This document shows, piece by piece, positions 18,546 to 27,585 of a stretch of 64,000 bases of DNA. Within the stretch, counting starts at the first letter, position 1. Each line of letters begins with the position of its first letter. Below the pieces are notes generated by a model that worked only from the letters and a program-made list of their open reading frames with translations, was not told where the DNA came from and did no database searches. Position numbers and translations under genes: made by a program. Origin of the DNA: Rhizobium sp. FKL33 (GTDB lineage Bacteria; Pseudomonadota; Alphaproteobacteria; Rhizobiales; Rhizobiaceae); contig NZ_STFX01000001.1 of NCBI RefSeq assembly GCF_005222915.1, positions 202,234 to 266,233 of the forward strand, given 5' to 3'.

Positions 18546-20351
18546 GTGTTCAAGACGCTTCTCATCGCCCTCCTGTCGATCCTGCCCCTCACCGTCGCGG
18601 CCCAGCCGCTGCACGGCATCGCCATGCATGGCGCGCCGGCGCTGCCGGCGAACTACACGCATTTTCCCTATGCCAACCCGGATGCGCCGAAGGGCGGGAA
18701 ACTGTCGTTCGGCGTGGTCGGAACGTTCAACAATCTCAATTCCTTCATTGTCAAGGGCAAGCGCACCACCGCCCGCGGCATGTGGGATCCGGAACTCGGC
18801 AATCTCGTGGTCGAATCGTTGATGGCGCGGTCGCGCGACGAGCCTTTCACCATGTATGGCCTGCTGGCCGAGACGGTGGAGATGGACGAGAACAGGACCT
18901 TCATCCAGTTCAATCTCAATCCGAAGGCGCATTGGTCGGACGGCAAGCCGGTGACGCCAGAAGACGTGATGTTCACTTTCGAGCTGATGCGCGACAAGGG
19001 CCGCCCGCCTTTCTCCAACCGCCTGAAACTCGTCCAGAAGATGGAAAAGATCGGCGACCGCTCGGTGCGCTTCACCTTCAAGCCGGAGGCGGATCGGGAG
19101 TTTCCGCTGCTGCTCGCGCTGTCGCCCGTGCTGCCCAAGCACGCCACCAAGGTGGAAAGCTTCGACCAGACGACGCTGACGCCGCCCCTGGGCTCCGGGC
19201 CCTATCTCGTCAAGACCATCAGGCCCGGCGAGAAGATCGTCTATCAGCGAGATCCGAATTACTGGGGCAAGGACATTCCGTCCAAGATCGGCTTCGACAA
19301 TTTCGACGAGATCTCCATCGAATATTATCTGCAGGAAAACACGCTGTTCGAGGCCTTCAAGAAAGGCCTGATCGACGTCCTGAGCGAGGGGTCGCCGAAG
19401 AACTGGGATCTGGCCTATGATTTTCCCGCCGTTCAGCGCGGCGACGTGATCAAGGAGGTCTTTCAGCCCCGCCTGCCCGCCAATACGCTGGCGATGACCT
19501 TCAACACCCGTCGACCCGTTTTCGCCGATCTCAGGGTTCGCAAGGCGCTCACCCTCGCCTTCGATTTCGAATGGCTCAATCGCAGCCTGTTCGAGAAAGC
19601 CTATCGCCGCACCGAGAGCTTTTGGCAGAATTCGGACCTGTCGAGCCTCGGCGTTCCCGCAAGCCCGCGCGAACTCGAATTGCTCGGCGACGCACGCGGC
19701 AAAGTCGAGCCGTCGCTTCTCGATGGCTCCTTCAAGCTTCCCGTTTCGGACGGCTCCGGGCGCGATCGCAAGATCCTGAAGGAGGCCTTCGCGCTGTTGA
19801 AGGAAGCCGGCTACCATATCGAGGCCGGGCGAATGCTGGGTCCCGACGGTAAGCCGCTGCGTTTCGAGATCCTGTCGCAGAGCCTGGACCAGGAGCGCAT
19901 CGCCATCGCCTATCAGCGCACGCTCAGTGCGCTCGGCATCGCGGTCTCCATCCGCACCGTCGAGGACGCGCAGTATCAGGAGCGCACGCAGAAATTCGAT
20001 TTCGACATGATTTTCCGCACCTATGCGGCCACGCTGTCGCCGGGCCTCGAGCAGGAAACGCGCTGGGCGTCGGCCTCACGCGACGTCGAAGGCTCCGACA
20101 ATGCGGCGGGGGCCGCAGATCCCGACATCGACCGCATGATCGGCGTCATCCTCGCTGCACGCACCGATGAGGATTTCAAGGCCGCCGTCCGCGCTTTCGA
20201 CCGGCTTTTGCTGTCGCAATATTACGCGATCCCACTGTTTCATTCACCCGAACAGCGCGTGGCGCGCTGGAAACATATCAACCATCCCGCGACGCTATCC
20301 CTTTACGGCGTCCAGTTTCCCACCTGGTGGGACGAAAGAGCAAAGAAATGA
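18546..20351 (+). CDS. extracellular solute-binding protein family 5 (YejA-like)
   Basis: 601-residue peptide-type periplasmic binding protein. The start chosen is GTG 18546, behind AAGGGA, which gives a clean signal peptide (FKTLLIALLSILPLTVAAQP). The SBP_bac_5 fold is shown by HWSDGKPVTPEDVMFTFEL (in part), GSGPYLVK, the YWGKD turn and RVRKALTLAFDFEWLN. It resembles YejA, the binding component for microcin C-like and other oligopeptides. No yejBEF permease follows; instead the stop overlaps the start of a FrnE-like gene by four bases. Confidence 0.9.
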   Translation: MFKTLLIALLSILPLTVAAQPLHGIAMHGAPALPANYTHFPYANPDAPKGGKLSFGVVGTFNNLNSFIVKGKRTTARGMWDPELGNLVVESLMARSRDEPFTMYGLLAETVEMDENRTFIQFNLNPKAHWSDGKPVTPEDVMFTFELMRDKGRPPFSNRLKLVQKMEKIGDRSVRFTFKPEADREFPLLLALSPVLPKHATKVESFDQTTLTPPLGSGPYLVKTIRPGEKIVYQRDPNYWGKDIPSKIGFDNFDEISIEYYLQENTLFEAFKKGLIDVLSEGSPKNWDLAYDFPAVQRGDVIKEVFQPRLPANTLAMTFNTRRPVFADLRVRKALTLAFDFEWLNRSLFEKAYRRTESFWQNSDLSSLGVPASPRELELLGDARGKVEPSLLDGSFKLPVSDGSGRDRKILKEAFALLKEAGYHIEAGRMLGPDGKPLRFEILSQSLDQERIAIAYQRTLSALGIAVSIRTVEDAQYQERTQKFDFDMIFRTYAATLSPGLEQETRWASASRDVEGSDNAAGAADPDIDRMIGVILAARTDEDFKAAVRAFDRLLLSQYYAIPLFHSPEQRVARWKHINHPATLSLYGVQFPTWWDERAKK

Positions 20352-21004
20352 ACACAGCGACTGTTAAGATCGACATCATCTCGGATGTGGTCTGCCCCTG
20401 GTGTTATCTCGGACAGGCGCGGCTGGGGCTGGCGCTGGACCGGGTCAAGGATGCGCTCACCGCATCAATCACCTGGAAGCCCTATCAGCTCGAACCGAAT
20501 GCGCCTGCCGAGGGCCTCGACACGTTCGACTATCTCGCCCGCAAGATCGGCGGCGCCGACGCCGTCAAGCGCAGCCATCAGATGCTGACGCAGCTCGGCG
20601 ACGAGATCGGTCTGCCTTTCGCGCTCGACAAGGCGAAGATCTTCCCGAACACGCTCGATGCGCACCGGCTCATCCACTGGGCGGCGGAGTCGGGCGCCGA
20701 GACGCAGAATGCGGTGTCGAAGGCGCTGTTCTCGGCGAATTTCGTCGAAGGTCTCAATGTCGGCGATCACGCCGTGCTGCTGGGCATCGCCGAACAGAAT
20801 GGGATGAACCGCGCCGTCCTTGCAGAAAAGCTCGCCTCGGACGTCGACGTGGATACGGTGAAGAATGAAATCGCCGCGGCCCAGCGCATGGGCGTTTCGG
20901 GCGTGCCCTGCTTCGTCATCGACGACCAATATGTGGTGACCGGCGCGCAAAGCATGGATGTGTTCGAAAACGCTTTCCGTCAATTGGCGGCCATGAAGGC
21001 CTAA
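20348..21004 (+). CDS. DsbA family oxidoreductase, FrnE-like
   Basis: 218 residues. Thioredoxin-like fold with the CPWC redox motif near residue 16 (SDVVCPWCYLG), an inserted helical domain, and the cis-proline loop GVSGVPCFVI. No signal peptide, so it acts in the cytoplasm like FrnE/2-hydroxychromene isomerase relatives, proposed to protect against oxidative stress. The ATG at 20348 overlaps the upstream stop as ATGA, implying translational coupling to the binding-protein gene. Confidence 0.9.
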   Translation: MNTATVKIDIISDVVCPWCYLGQARLGLALDRVKDALTASITWKPYQLEPNAPAEGLDTFDYLARKIGGADAVKRSHQMLTQLGDEIGLPFALDKAKIFPNTLDAHRLIHWAAESGAETQNAVSKALFSANFVEGLNVGDHAVLLGIAEQNGMNRAVLAEKLASDVDVDTVKNEIAAAQRMGVSGVPCFVIDDQYVVTGAQSMDVFENAFRQLAAMKA

Positions 21005-21011
21005 GGGCGGC

Positions 21012-21039
21012 GAGGGCGTGGTCCTGTGACTGCGCCCTC
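21012..21039. terminator. possible terminator between frnE-like gene and hlyU
   Basis: GAGGGCG / CGCCCTC stem with a 14-base loop between convergent genes. No T run follows in either direction, so this is a weak call. Confidence 0.35.
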
Positions 21040-21052
21040 TCCTATCTCAGGC

Positions 21053-21373
21053 TCAGGCAGGGCGATCCTTGGCGCCATCCGACCACAGCGACGGGCCATT
21101 CTGCTCGATGATCTGCGTCGCCTTGCGGAAGGTGATCTCGACCACGTCGCTCTCGCTGCTGAACAGGTCGGCGCGCACGAAGGTGCGGGTCAGCGTTTCC
21201 CCATTCACCACCTTTTCGATCCGGCCGGCCAGGCGATATTGCGCGCCTTCCTTGCGGGGCGTGGCGACGACGCGGCAGTCGTGAATGGTCTGCGTGGTCT
21301 CTTTCTGGCCGGCGGGTTCGCCGGTCGAGGACGAGGTGAACAGGCTTTTGATTTTATCGAGAAATCCAGTCAT
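21053..21373 (-). CDS. HlyU family protein
   Basis: 106-residue member of the HlyU family (PF10115): IHDCRVVATPRKEG, the AGRIEKVVNGE turn, and FVRADLFSS..DVVEITFRKA. Named after a Vibrio virulence regulator, but this short Hyphomicrobiales form has no recognisable helix-turn-helix, so a DNA-binding role should not be assumed. It is divergent from the alpha/beta hydrolase gene. Confidence 0.85.
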   Translation of the reverse strand: MTGFLDKIKSLFTSSSTGEPAGQKETTQTIHDCRVVATPRKEGAQYRLAGRIEKVVNGETLTRTFVRADLFSSESDVVEITFRKATQIIEQNGPSLWSDGAKDRPA

Positions 21374-21450
21374 GATGGCGATGTAGCACAGCGTCCGGCG
21401 AGGGGGAAGCCGAAATGCGGAGACGAATGGGAGGGGGCGGAGGGCGTGTC

Positions 21451-22458
21451 ATGTTCCTGATATGGGCGCTGGCCGCCATCGTCATTCTGGCTGGCCTTGT
21501 CTATGCGACGGGCCCGCGCGAACCGGTCGATCTCACCGTTACCTTCAATGCGGACGAAATCGGCCCGGATCTCGACGCCTGGGTGTCTGACCGAGAAGCG
21601 CGATACACCGATATCCGCGCGGGCCTCGACAAACGCATCGTCTGGCTCGATGGCGTGAAGGGCTCGGAGACGCCGCTATCGCTCGTGTATATTCATGGCT
21701 TCTCCGCGTCTCCCGGCGAGATGCGGCCCGTGCCGGATCAGGTTGCGGGACGGCTCGGCGCGAACCTGTTTCTGACGCGACTGACCGGCCATGGGCGCGC
21801 CGATCCGGACGCCATGGCCGAAGCGAGCCTCCAGGATTGGCTGAACGACACTGCGGAAGCTCTTGCGATCGGCGAGCGCCTCGGGCGGAACGTGGTGATC
21901 ATGGCGACGTCCACCGGCGCGTCGCTGGTGACCATCCTGCTCGCCCGACCGGAATTTCGCGAGAGAATCGCCGCCGTCGTGTTCGTCTCGCCCAATTACG
22001 GCGTGCAGGCGGCGGGCGCGTTCCTGCTCGAAGGGCCGTGGGCGCGACGGCTTGCTCATCTCGTTCTCGGTCCCCGGCGGGGTTTCGAACCCGCCACGCC
22101 CGGACACGCCGCCAACTGGACCTATGATTATCCGACGGGGGCGCTTCTGCCGATGGCGCAGAGCGTGCAGCAGGCGCGAATGGTCGAACCGGCAGGGATC
22201 GCCACCCCCGCGCTCTTTCTGATCTCGCCGCAGGACCGCGTCATTCGCCCTGAACTCGTCCGCGACATGCAGGCGCACTGGGGCGGGCCGAGCGCGCTGG
22301 TCACCGTCGAGGAGGTCCAGGACCCCTATTTTCATGTACTTGCCGGAGACGCTTTGTCGCCCGCCACCAACGCAACCGTGACGGACAGGATTGCGGGCTG
22401 GATCGAAAAGACCCTGGCTCCGTCTTCCCCGCAGACGAAACAGGCGAATCACTTATAA
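21451..22458 (+). CDS. membrane-anchored alpha/beta hydrolase
   Basis: 335 residues. One N-terminal hydrophobic span (LIWALAAIVILAGLVYA), then an alpha/beta hydrolase core with the oxyanion strand VYIHGFSASPGE, the nucleophile elbow MATSTGAS, the acid in SPQDRVI and the histidine in DPYFHVLAGD. The elbow is A-T-S-T-G rather than G-x-S-x-G, so its catalytic state needs checking. The ATG at 21451 has a strong GGAGGG site; an ATG at 21415 is less well placed. Likely an esterase or lysophospholipase facing the periplasm. Confidence 0.83.
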   Translation: MFLIWALAAIVILAGLVYATGPREPVDLTVTFNADEIGPDLDAWVSDREARYTDIRAGLDKRIVWLDGVKGSETPLSLVYIHGFSASPGEMRPVPDQVAGRLGANLFLTRLTGHGRADPDAMAEASLQDWLNDTAEALAIGERLGRNVVIMATSTGASLVTILLARPEFRERIAAVVFVSPNYGVQAAGAFLLEGPWARRLAHLVLGPRRGFEPATPGHAANWTYDYPTGALLPMAQSVQQARMVEPAGIATPALFLISPQDRVIRPELVRDMQAHWGGPSALVTVEEVQDPYFHVLAGDALSPATNATVTDRIAGWIEKTLAPSSPQTKQANHL

Positions 22459-22494
22459 TTGAACGCTAAAGCCCTTCAGCCGAAAGGACGCCGC

Positions 22495-23067
22495 ATGCGG
22501 ATACCCCTTCTCCTGGCATCGCTCCTTGCGATGGCCATCCCCTCGATCGCAGCGGCGGGGCAGATGGCCGATCTCGCCAAGCAGGCGGAGGACGAACTCG
22601 CCAAGCCGGAGGGCGGCCCGGCCGCTTTCGAGAAGATGCGGGCGGCGATGGCTGCGGCTCAGGCCGAGATCCCCTTCGACATCCGCAAGGCGTTTTTCGT
22701 CACCGAGAAGCCGCTGATGTTCGGGGCTTACAAGCGCGTCAAGGCCAACGAGTTTCCCGTTGGCGCCGCCCTGATCTCCTATGTCGAGCCGATCGGGCTC
22801 GCCTGGAAGAACACCGATGACGGCAGGGTGCAGGCGCGCTTCACGGTGGATTTCGAGCTGCGCAGCCCGGAAGGCGAGTTGCTCGCCGAGCAGAAGGCGT
22901 TCGGCAATTTCTCGATCATCGCGGTCGAGCCGCTGTTCGAGATCTTCACGCCGCTCACCTTGGATGTCTCGCAAGCGCCGGCGGGCGCCTATGCGCTCAA
23001 ATACACCTTCACCGACCTCGCATCCGGCAACAAGACCGACGTCGAGCAGCGCTTCACCCTGAAGTGA
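22495..23067 (+). CDS. secreted hypothetical protein
   Basis: 190 residues with a signal peptide (RIPLLLASLLAMAIPSIAAAGQ). The mature part has a helical segment followed by alternating strand-like sequence ending in YTFTDLASGNKTDV. No family is recognised, though such proteins recur in Hyphomicrobiales. The ATG at 22495 has AAAGGA upstream. It follows the hydrolase by 36 bases and is probably co-transcribed. Its TGA abuts the lolD stop on the other strand. Confidence 0.75.
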   Translation: MRIPLLLASLLAMAIPSIAAAGQMADLAKQAEDELAKPEGGPAAFEKMRAAMAAAQAEIPFDIRKAFFVTEKPLMFGAYKRVKANEFPVGAALISYVEPIGLAWKNTDDGRVQARFTVDFELRSPEGELLAEQKAFGNFSIIAVEPLFEIFTPLTLDVSQAPAGAYALKYTFTDLASGNKTDVEQRFTLK

Positions 23068-23745
23068 TCATAGTTCGACGATCCTGCCGCCTTCGATGGT
23101 GACGCGGCGATCCATGCGCGACGCCAGTTCGTGATTGTGCGTGGCGATCAGCGCCGACAGGCCGGATTGCCGCACCAGCGCCTCCAGCGCGTCGAAGACA
23201 TAGGACGCCGTGTGCGGGTCGAGATTGCCGGTTGGTTCGTCGGCGAGCAGCACCAGCGGCGCATTGGCGACCGCGCGGGCGATCGCCACGCGCTGTTGTT
23301 CGCCGCCGGACAGTTCCGCCGGACGATGCGTCGCGCGATGGCCGATGCGCATATAGTCGAGCAATTGCCCTGCCCGTTCGGCCGCTTCCTTGGGCGCGAG
23401 CCCGCCGATCATCTGCGGCATCATCACATTCTCGAGCGCGGAGAATTCCGGCAGGAGATGGTGAAACTGATAGACGAAGCCGATGTCGGAGCGCCGGATA
23501 TCCGTCCGTTCGCCATCCGAGAGATTGCCGCAGGAACGGCCATTGACGATGACCTCGCCGCCATCGGGCCGCTCCAACAGGCCTGCAAGATGCAGAAGCG
23601 TGGATTTGCCGGTGCCGGACGGAGCGACAAGCCCGATCATCTCGCCCGGACGCATGACGAAATCGGCGCCCTTGAGAATGTCGAGCCGCGTTTCACCTTC
23701 CCCGTAATGGCGCGAAACGGCGGCGAGTTTGAGAATTTCGGTCAT
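23068..23745 (-). CDS. lolD: lipoprotein-releasing ABC transporter ATP-binding protein
   Basis: 225-residue ATPase of the LolCDE complex, which extracts lipoproteins from the inner membrane for LolA. Walker A is APSGTGKST, signature [14 protein letters not shown], Walker [14 protein letters not shown], with the MacB/LolD-type Q loop [11 protein letters not shown]. It lies eight bases after the lolC/E gene, forming the proS-lolC-lolD unit. In alphaproteobacteria one fused-role LolC/E protein is believed to serve as a homodimer. Confidence 0.94.
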   Translation of the reverse strand: MTEILKLAAVSRHYGEGETRLDILKGADFVMRPGEMIGLVAPSGTGKSTLLHLAGLLERPDGGEVIVNGRSCGNLSDGERTDIRRSDIGFVYQFHHLLPEFSALENVMMPQMIGGLAPKEAAERAGQLLDYMRIGHRATHRPAELSGGEQQRVAIARAVANAPLVLLADEPTGNLDPHTASYVFDALEALVRQSGLSALIATHNHELASRMDRRVTIEGGRIVEL

Positions 23746-23753
23746 GTCTGGCC

Positions 23754-25055
23754 TTATTCGTAACGCAGCGCCTGAACGGGATCGATCTTCGACGCCCTCC
23801 AGGCCGGGAAGATGGTGGCGAGGAACGACAGCGTCAGCGCCATGAGCATGACCGAAATCGTTTCGCTGGCGTTCATTTCCGCCGGCAGCTGGCTCAGGAA
23901 ATAGAGTTCCGGATTGAAGACATCGGTTCCGGCGATCCAGGAGAAAAATTCCTTGATCCGCTGGATGTTGAGACAGAAGAGGCTGCCCAGAACGAAGCCC
24001 GCAACCGTACCCGCCACGCCGATCGCGGCCCCGGTCATGAAGAAGATCCGCATGACAGCGCCAGACGTCGCGCCCATGGTGCGGAGGATGGCGATGTCGC
24101 TGCCCTTGTCCTTCACCAGCATGATCAGGCCGGAAATGATGTTGAGCGCAGCGACCAGCAAGATCAGCGTCAGGATCATGAACATCACGTTCCGCTCGAC
24201 ATTCAGCGCCGAGAAGAAGGTGCGGTTGCGGTCGCGCCAGTCGGTGAGGAAAATCTGTCGACCGGCGGCGTCCTCGACCTTGGGAATGAGGTCGTCGATC
24301 TGGTCGGGATGGTCGACGAAGACTTCGATCGATTTCGCGATGCCGTCGGCGTTGAAATAGAGCTGCGCCTCGTCGAACGGCATGAAGACGATCGATCCGT
24401 CATATTCCGACATGCCGATCTCGAAGACCGCATCGACCCGATAGCTTTTGACGCGTGGGCTGACGCCGAGCGGCGTCACGTCGCCTTCGGGCGAAATCAG
24501 CGTGATCTGGTCGCCCACCTGCAGGCCGAGCTGCGTCGCCAGCCGTGTGCCGATCACGACGCCTTGGCCTGCGGCGAAGCCGACGAGATCGCCGCCCTTG
24601 ATATTGTCGGCCACCATTTTCAGTTTGGTCAGGTCGTCAGCGCGGATGCCGCGCACGATCGTGCCCGTACCAGCCCCGCCCTTGCCCGAAGCCAATGTCT
24701 GGCCGTCGATGAAGGGGATGGCGAATTTGACGCCGGGGATCTTGGATACTTTGCTGGTGATCTCGGCGTAGTTGTCGAGCGGCCCGTCGGCCGCTTCGAT
24801 CACCATATGGCCGTTGATGCCGAGAATGCGGGTGATCAGCTCGGTGCGGAAACCGTTCATCACCGCCATGACGATGATGAGCGCGGCGACGCCGAGCATG
24901 ATTCCGACAAAGGAAAAGCCGGCGATCACCGAGATGAACGCCTCCTTGCGACGCGGGCGCAGATAGCGCCACGCCACCAGGCGCTCATAGGCTGAGAAAG
25001 GCCGCGAAGACGCTCGCGAGCTCGCGCCATCCTGAGCGCCCGTCCTGTCGGTCAT
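23754..25055 (-). CDS. lolC: lipoprotein-releasing ABC transporter permease LolC/E
   Basis: 433 residues. The first transmembrane span lies after a cytoplasmic N-terminus with the family start [19 protein letters not shown] large periplasmic MacB-like core follows, then three more spans, ending in the conserved [18 protein letters not shown]. No separate lolE is present, so this probably forms a homodimer, as inferred for other alphaproteobacteria. It is placed between proS (11 bases) and lolD. Confidence 0.93.
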   Translation of the reverse strand: MTDRTGAQDGASSRASSRPFSAYERLVAWRYLRPRRKEAFISVIAGFSFVGIMLGVAALIIVMAVMNGFRTELITRILGINGHMVIEAADGPLDNYAEITSKVSKIPGVKFAIPFIDGQTLASGKGGAGTGTIVRGIRADDLTKLKMVADNIKGGDLVGFAAGQGVVIGTRLATQLGLQVGDQITLISPEGDVTPLGVSPRVKSYRVDAVFEIGMSEYDGSIVFMPFDEAQLYFNADGIAKSIEVFVDHPDQIDDLIPKVEDAAGRQIFLTDWRDRNRTFFSALNVERNVMFMILTLILLVAALNIISGLIMLVKDKGSDIAILRTMGATSGAVMRIFFMTGAAIGVAGTVAGFVLGSLFCLNIQRIKEFFSWIAGTDVFNPELYFLSQLPAEMNASETISVMLMALTLSFLATIFPAWRASKIDPVQALRYE

Positions 25056-25066
25056 GTCGTCCCCGT

Positions 25067-26395
25067 TCAGTTGCCCGAAGTCAGCTTGTTGATCGCTGCT
25101 TCGATGGTCATGGTTTCGCGCGCGCCGGTCTTGCGATCCTTGATCTCGACTTCGCCGGCGGCAACGCCGCGCGGTCCGGCGATGATCTGGGTCGGCACGC
25201 CGATCAGGTCGGCGGTCGCAAATTTCGCGCCGGCGCGATCGTCGGTGTCGTCATAGAGCATGTCGAAGCCGGCCTTGGTCAGAGCAGCGTAGATGCCTTC
25301 GGACGCGGCGTCGCAGGCGGCGTCGCCCGCTTTCATATTGATCACCGCCACGTCGAAGGGCGCCACCGACTTCGGCCAGATGATTCCCGCCTCGTCATGG
25401 GAGGCTTCGATGATGGCCGGAACAAGGCGCGTCGGGCCGATGCCGTAGGAGCCCATATGGACATTGTGCTGCTTGCCGTCGGGGCCCTGCACCGTCGCAT
25501 TCATGCTGTCGGAATATTTGGTGCCGAAATAGAAGATGTGACCCACTTCGATGCCGCGGGCGGACAGGCGTTCGCCTTCCGGAATGGCGTCGAAGGCTCC
25601 TTCGTCATGCATTTCGGACGTCGCTGCATAGCGCGAGGTCCACTTGTCGAAGATGGCCTTGAGACCGTCGACACTGTCGAAATCCGTGTCCTCGGCGGGG
25701 ATGTCGAAATTCACGAAATCCTTGTGGCAGTAGACTTCGGACTCGCCGGTATCGGCGAGAATGATGAATTCGTGGCTGTGATTGCCGCCGATCGGGCCGG
25801 TGTCGGCGCGCATCGGAATGGCGCGAAGCCCCAGGCGATCGAAGGTGCGCAGATAGGCCGCGAACATCTTGTTGTAGGAATGAATGGCCCCGTCGCGATC
25901 GAGATCGAAGGAATAGGCGTCCTTCATCAGGAATTCGCGCGAGCGCATGGTGCCGAAGCGCGGACGCACCTCGTCACGGAACTTCAGCTGGATGTGATAG
26001 AGATTGAGCGGCAGATCCTTGTAGGACTTCACATAGGAGCGGAAGATCTCGGTGATCATTTCCTCATTGGTCGGACCATAGAGCATCTGGCGGTCCTGGC
26101 GGTCCTTGATGCGCAGCATCTCCTTGCCATAGGCGTCGTAGCGGCCGCTTTCCTGCCAGAGTTCGGCGCTCTGCAGCGTCGGCATCAGCAGCTCGATCGC
26201 GCCGGCCCGGTTCTGTTCCTCGCGAATGATGTTGTTGACCTTGTCCAGCACGCGCTTGCCGAGCGGCAGCCAGCTATAAATGCCCTGGCTCTGCTGGCGG
26301 ATCATCCCCGCCCGCAGCATCAGGCGGTGGGAAACGATTTCCGCTTCCTTGGGATTTTCCTTGAGGATGGGCAGGAAGTAACGGCTAAGACGCAT
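25067..26395 (-). CDS. proS: proline--tRNA ligase, short form
   Basis: 442-residue class II synthetase. The start is the ATG at 26395 giving MRLSRYFLP, matching the alphaproteobacterial short ProS; longer upstream frames are not protein-like. Motif 1 region [12 protein letters not shown], motif 2 [10 protein letters not shown], motif 3 [14 protein letters not shown]. The ~180-residue editing (INS) insertion between motifs 2 and 3 is absent, so mischarged Ala-tRNA-Pro would need separate YbaK/ProX-type editing. It heads the proS-lolC-lolD unit. Confidence 0.96.
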   Translation of the reverse strand: MRLSRYFLPILKENPKEAEIVSHRLMLRAGMIRQQSQGIYSWLPLGKRVLDKVNNIIREEQNRAGAIELLMPTLQSAELWQESGRYDAYGKEMLRIKDRQDRQMLYGPTNEEMITEIFRSYVKSYKDLPLNLYHIQLKFRDEVRPRFGTMRSREFLMKDAYSFDLDRDGAIHSYNKMFAAYLRTFDRLGLRAIPMRADTGPIGGNHSHEFIILADTGESEVYCHKDFVNFDIPAEDTDFDSVDGLKAIFDKWTSRYAATSEMHDEGAFDAIPEGERLSARGIEVGHIFYFGTKYSDSMNATVQGPDGKQHNVHMGSYGIGPTRLVPAIIEASHDEAGIIWPKSVAPFDVAVINMKAGDAACDAASEGIYAALTKAGFDMLYDDTDDRAGAKFATADLIGVPTQIIAGPRGVAAGEVEIKDRKTGARETMTIEAAINKLTSGN

Positions 26396-26741
26396 GTGAT
26401 GATCCGGAAGTTCGGCGACCCTGGTCGGAATCGCGGCAAAGACAGCAATTTTCCGCTGTTTCTTTAGCCACTTCACAGCAAGAAGGAAACCCGGAGCCGG
26501 AGAATTCCACCCCGAAAGCCGCATTCATGAAAATCGGCAACCAGGCAACCCGGAGCCAGGAATGAAGAAGACCGTCTTCCGAGCAGCGAATACAGGTCTG
26601 AAATTGGAGCAGAAAAAATTCGACTCATTGCGACAAGATTATGACCCTCACGCTACGGAAGTCGTTATTTTCCTGTCAACGTATTTTTTTTCTACGCTTG
26701 TCGCATTTTTGCAAAAAAGGTGATGACAACGATTAATCTTT
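26396..26741. other. gene-free stretch upstream of proS
   Basis: Contains the proS leader/promoter zone. An 11-base direct repeat, AACCCGGAGCC, lies at about 26490 and 26547. The right half becomes AT-rich with poly-T/poly-A runs (about 26680-26720), likely the promoter of the small RNA that follows. Confidence 0.45.
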
Positions 26742-26911
26742 GGGCTAGTTTCCGGTCATAAAAGAGGCAAGGGGATCAAATCCTTGCCAAAATTCGCGGT
26801 TAAGTCTTGGGAGGATGGGATCTGAGGCGCGTTAACCCGCTGCCCCCTTAATTGGGTTGAAGATCACGCGAAACTAGCTAAAAACAAGGCGTTAAGCCTT
26901 GTTTTTTTTTG
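26742..26911 (+). ncRNA. candidate structured small RNA with intrinsic terminator
   Basis: A long-range closing stem pairs GCTAGTTTC (26744-26752) with GAAACTAGC (26870-26878). Inside lie hairpin 1 (GGCAAGG/CCTTGCC, 26766-26788) and hairpin 2 (CGCG + TTAACCC paired with GGGTTGA + CGCG, 26828-26870), whose loop carries CCCCCTT. A strong terminator follows directly (AACAAGGC-GTTAA-GCCTTGTT then a run of eight T). There is no open reading frame. It is not a tRNA and I could not match it to 6S, SRP, tmRNA, RNase P or an AbcR-type RNA. Orientation is fixed by the terminator. Confidence 0.65.
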
Positions 26912-27271
26912 CCTTCGCTACGGCATATTCTCATTAATGCACATGGTTCCGGCGATTGCGGCTGCGGGCGCAAGTCTGGAAAAATAAATATGATTAATTT
27001 TGCGGCGAAACCGCCATTTCGACGCCGCTTGCCCGCAACTTGCGCCATGGCGACGGCGCGCGTTGCAAAAGTCCCAGATATGAAAGCCAGCGCTGAATTT
27101 TGCCCTGCGCCAGATCGGCACAGGAACCGGAAAATCAACGGTTCATCGGAACCGATGTTCTACCCCTACGTTATCCGCCGTCGCCTTATCTGTGATCGAC
27201 TTCCAAGGACGAGCGACAAGAAGTTTCTTCATGGACACTACATTGAAGGAATGGCCTGAGGCTCTTCCTGA
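26912..27271. other. gene-free accessory stretch
   Basis: No supported gene. Frames on both strands are short and not protein-like. It lies between the candidate small RNA and an insertion-sequence remnant, so it is probably decayed mobile DNA. Confidence 0.45.
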
Positions 27272-27415
27272 CCGACCACCGCCTCGCTGATCGAGACCTG
27301 CAAACTCAACGCTGTCGATCCGCAGTCCTATCTGACAGCCACGCTCACCGCAATTGTCGCCGGGCACAAACAGAGCCAGATTGATGGTCTTCTGCCGTAG
27401 ACCTACCCCACAGCG
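27272..27415 (+). pseudogene. IS66 family transposase C-terminal remnant
   Basis: From 27281 one frame reads ASLIETCKLNAVDPQSYLTA and continues through a GHKQSQIDGLLP block, the C-terminal end of IS66 TnpC transposases (family consensus ...IDELLPW.YA). The expected tryptophan codon is TAG and the next codons still read TY, so TGG appears to have mutated to a stop. Immediately upstream the frame is broken (TGA at 27269-27271) and the rest of the transposase is missing. No terminal inverted repeats were found. It marks an old insertion. Confidence 0.8.
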
Positions 27416-27585
27416 CGATATTTTTATTCGCCCGATGCGGGCAACAATGGCCGTCATTCGTCGCAAGCAAGCTAACTTGCCATCTGCCACCTGATCGCAA
27501 TCTCGCGAAAAAGAGCGTTAACTTCAGATAGCTCATGAGTGCGCGATATAGTTGCGCAGGGCGGCAGAGCCCGTATATTCAAACC

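Noticed and set aside
26832..26853. TTAA...TTAA pair inside the small-RNA region as a CtrA box.
   Set aside because: Spacing is 12, not 7, and the bases are explained by RNA hairpin 2.
26742..26911. Reading the structured RNA as 6S RNA because of its long closing stem.
   Set aside because: The interior folds into two compact hairpins instead of one large central bubble, and a strong intrinsic terminator is attached; left unnamed.
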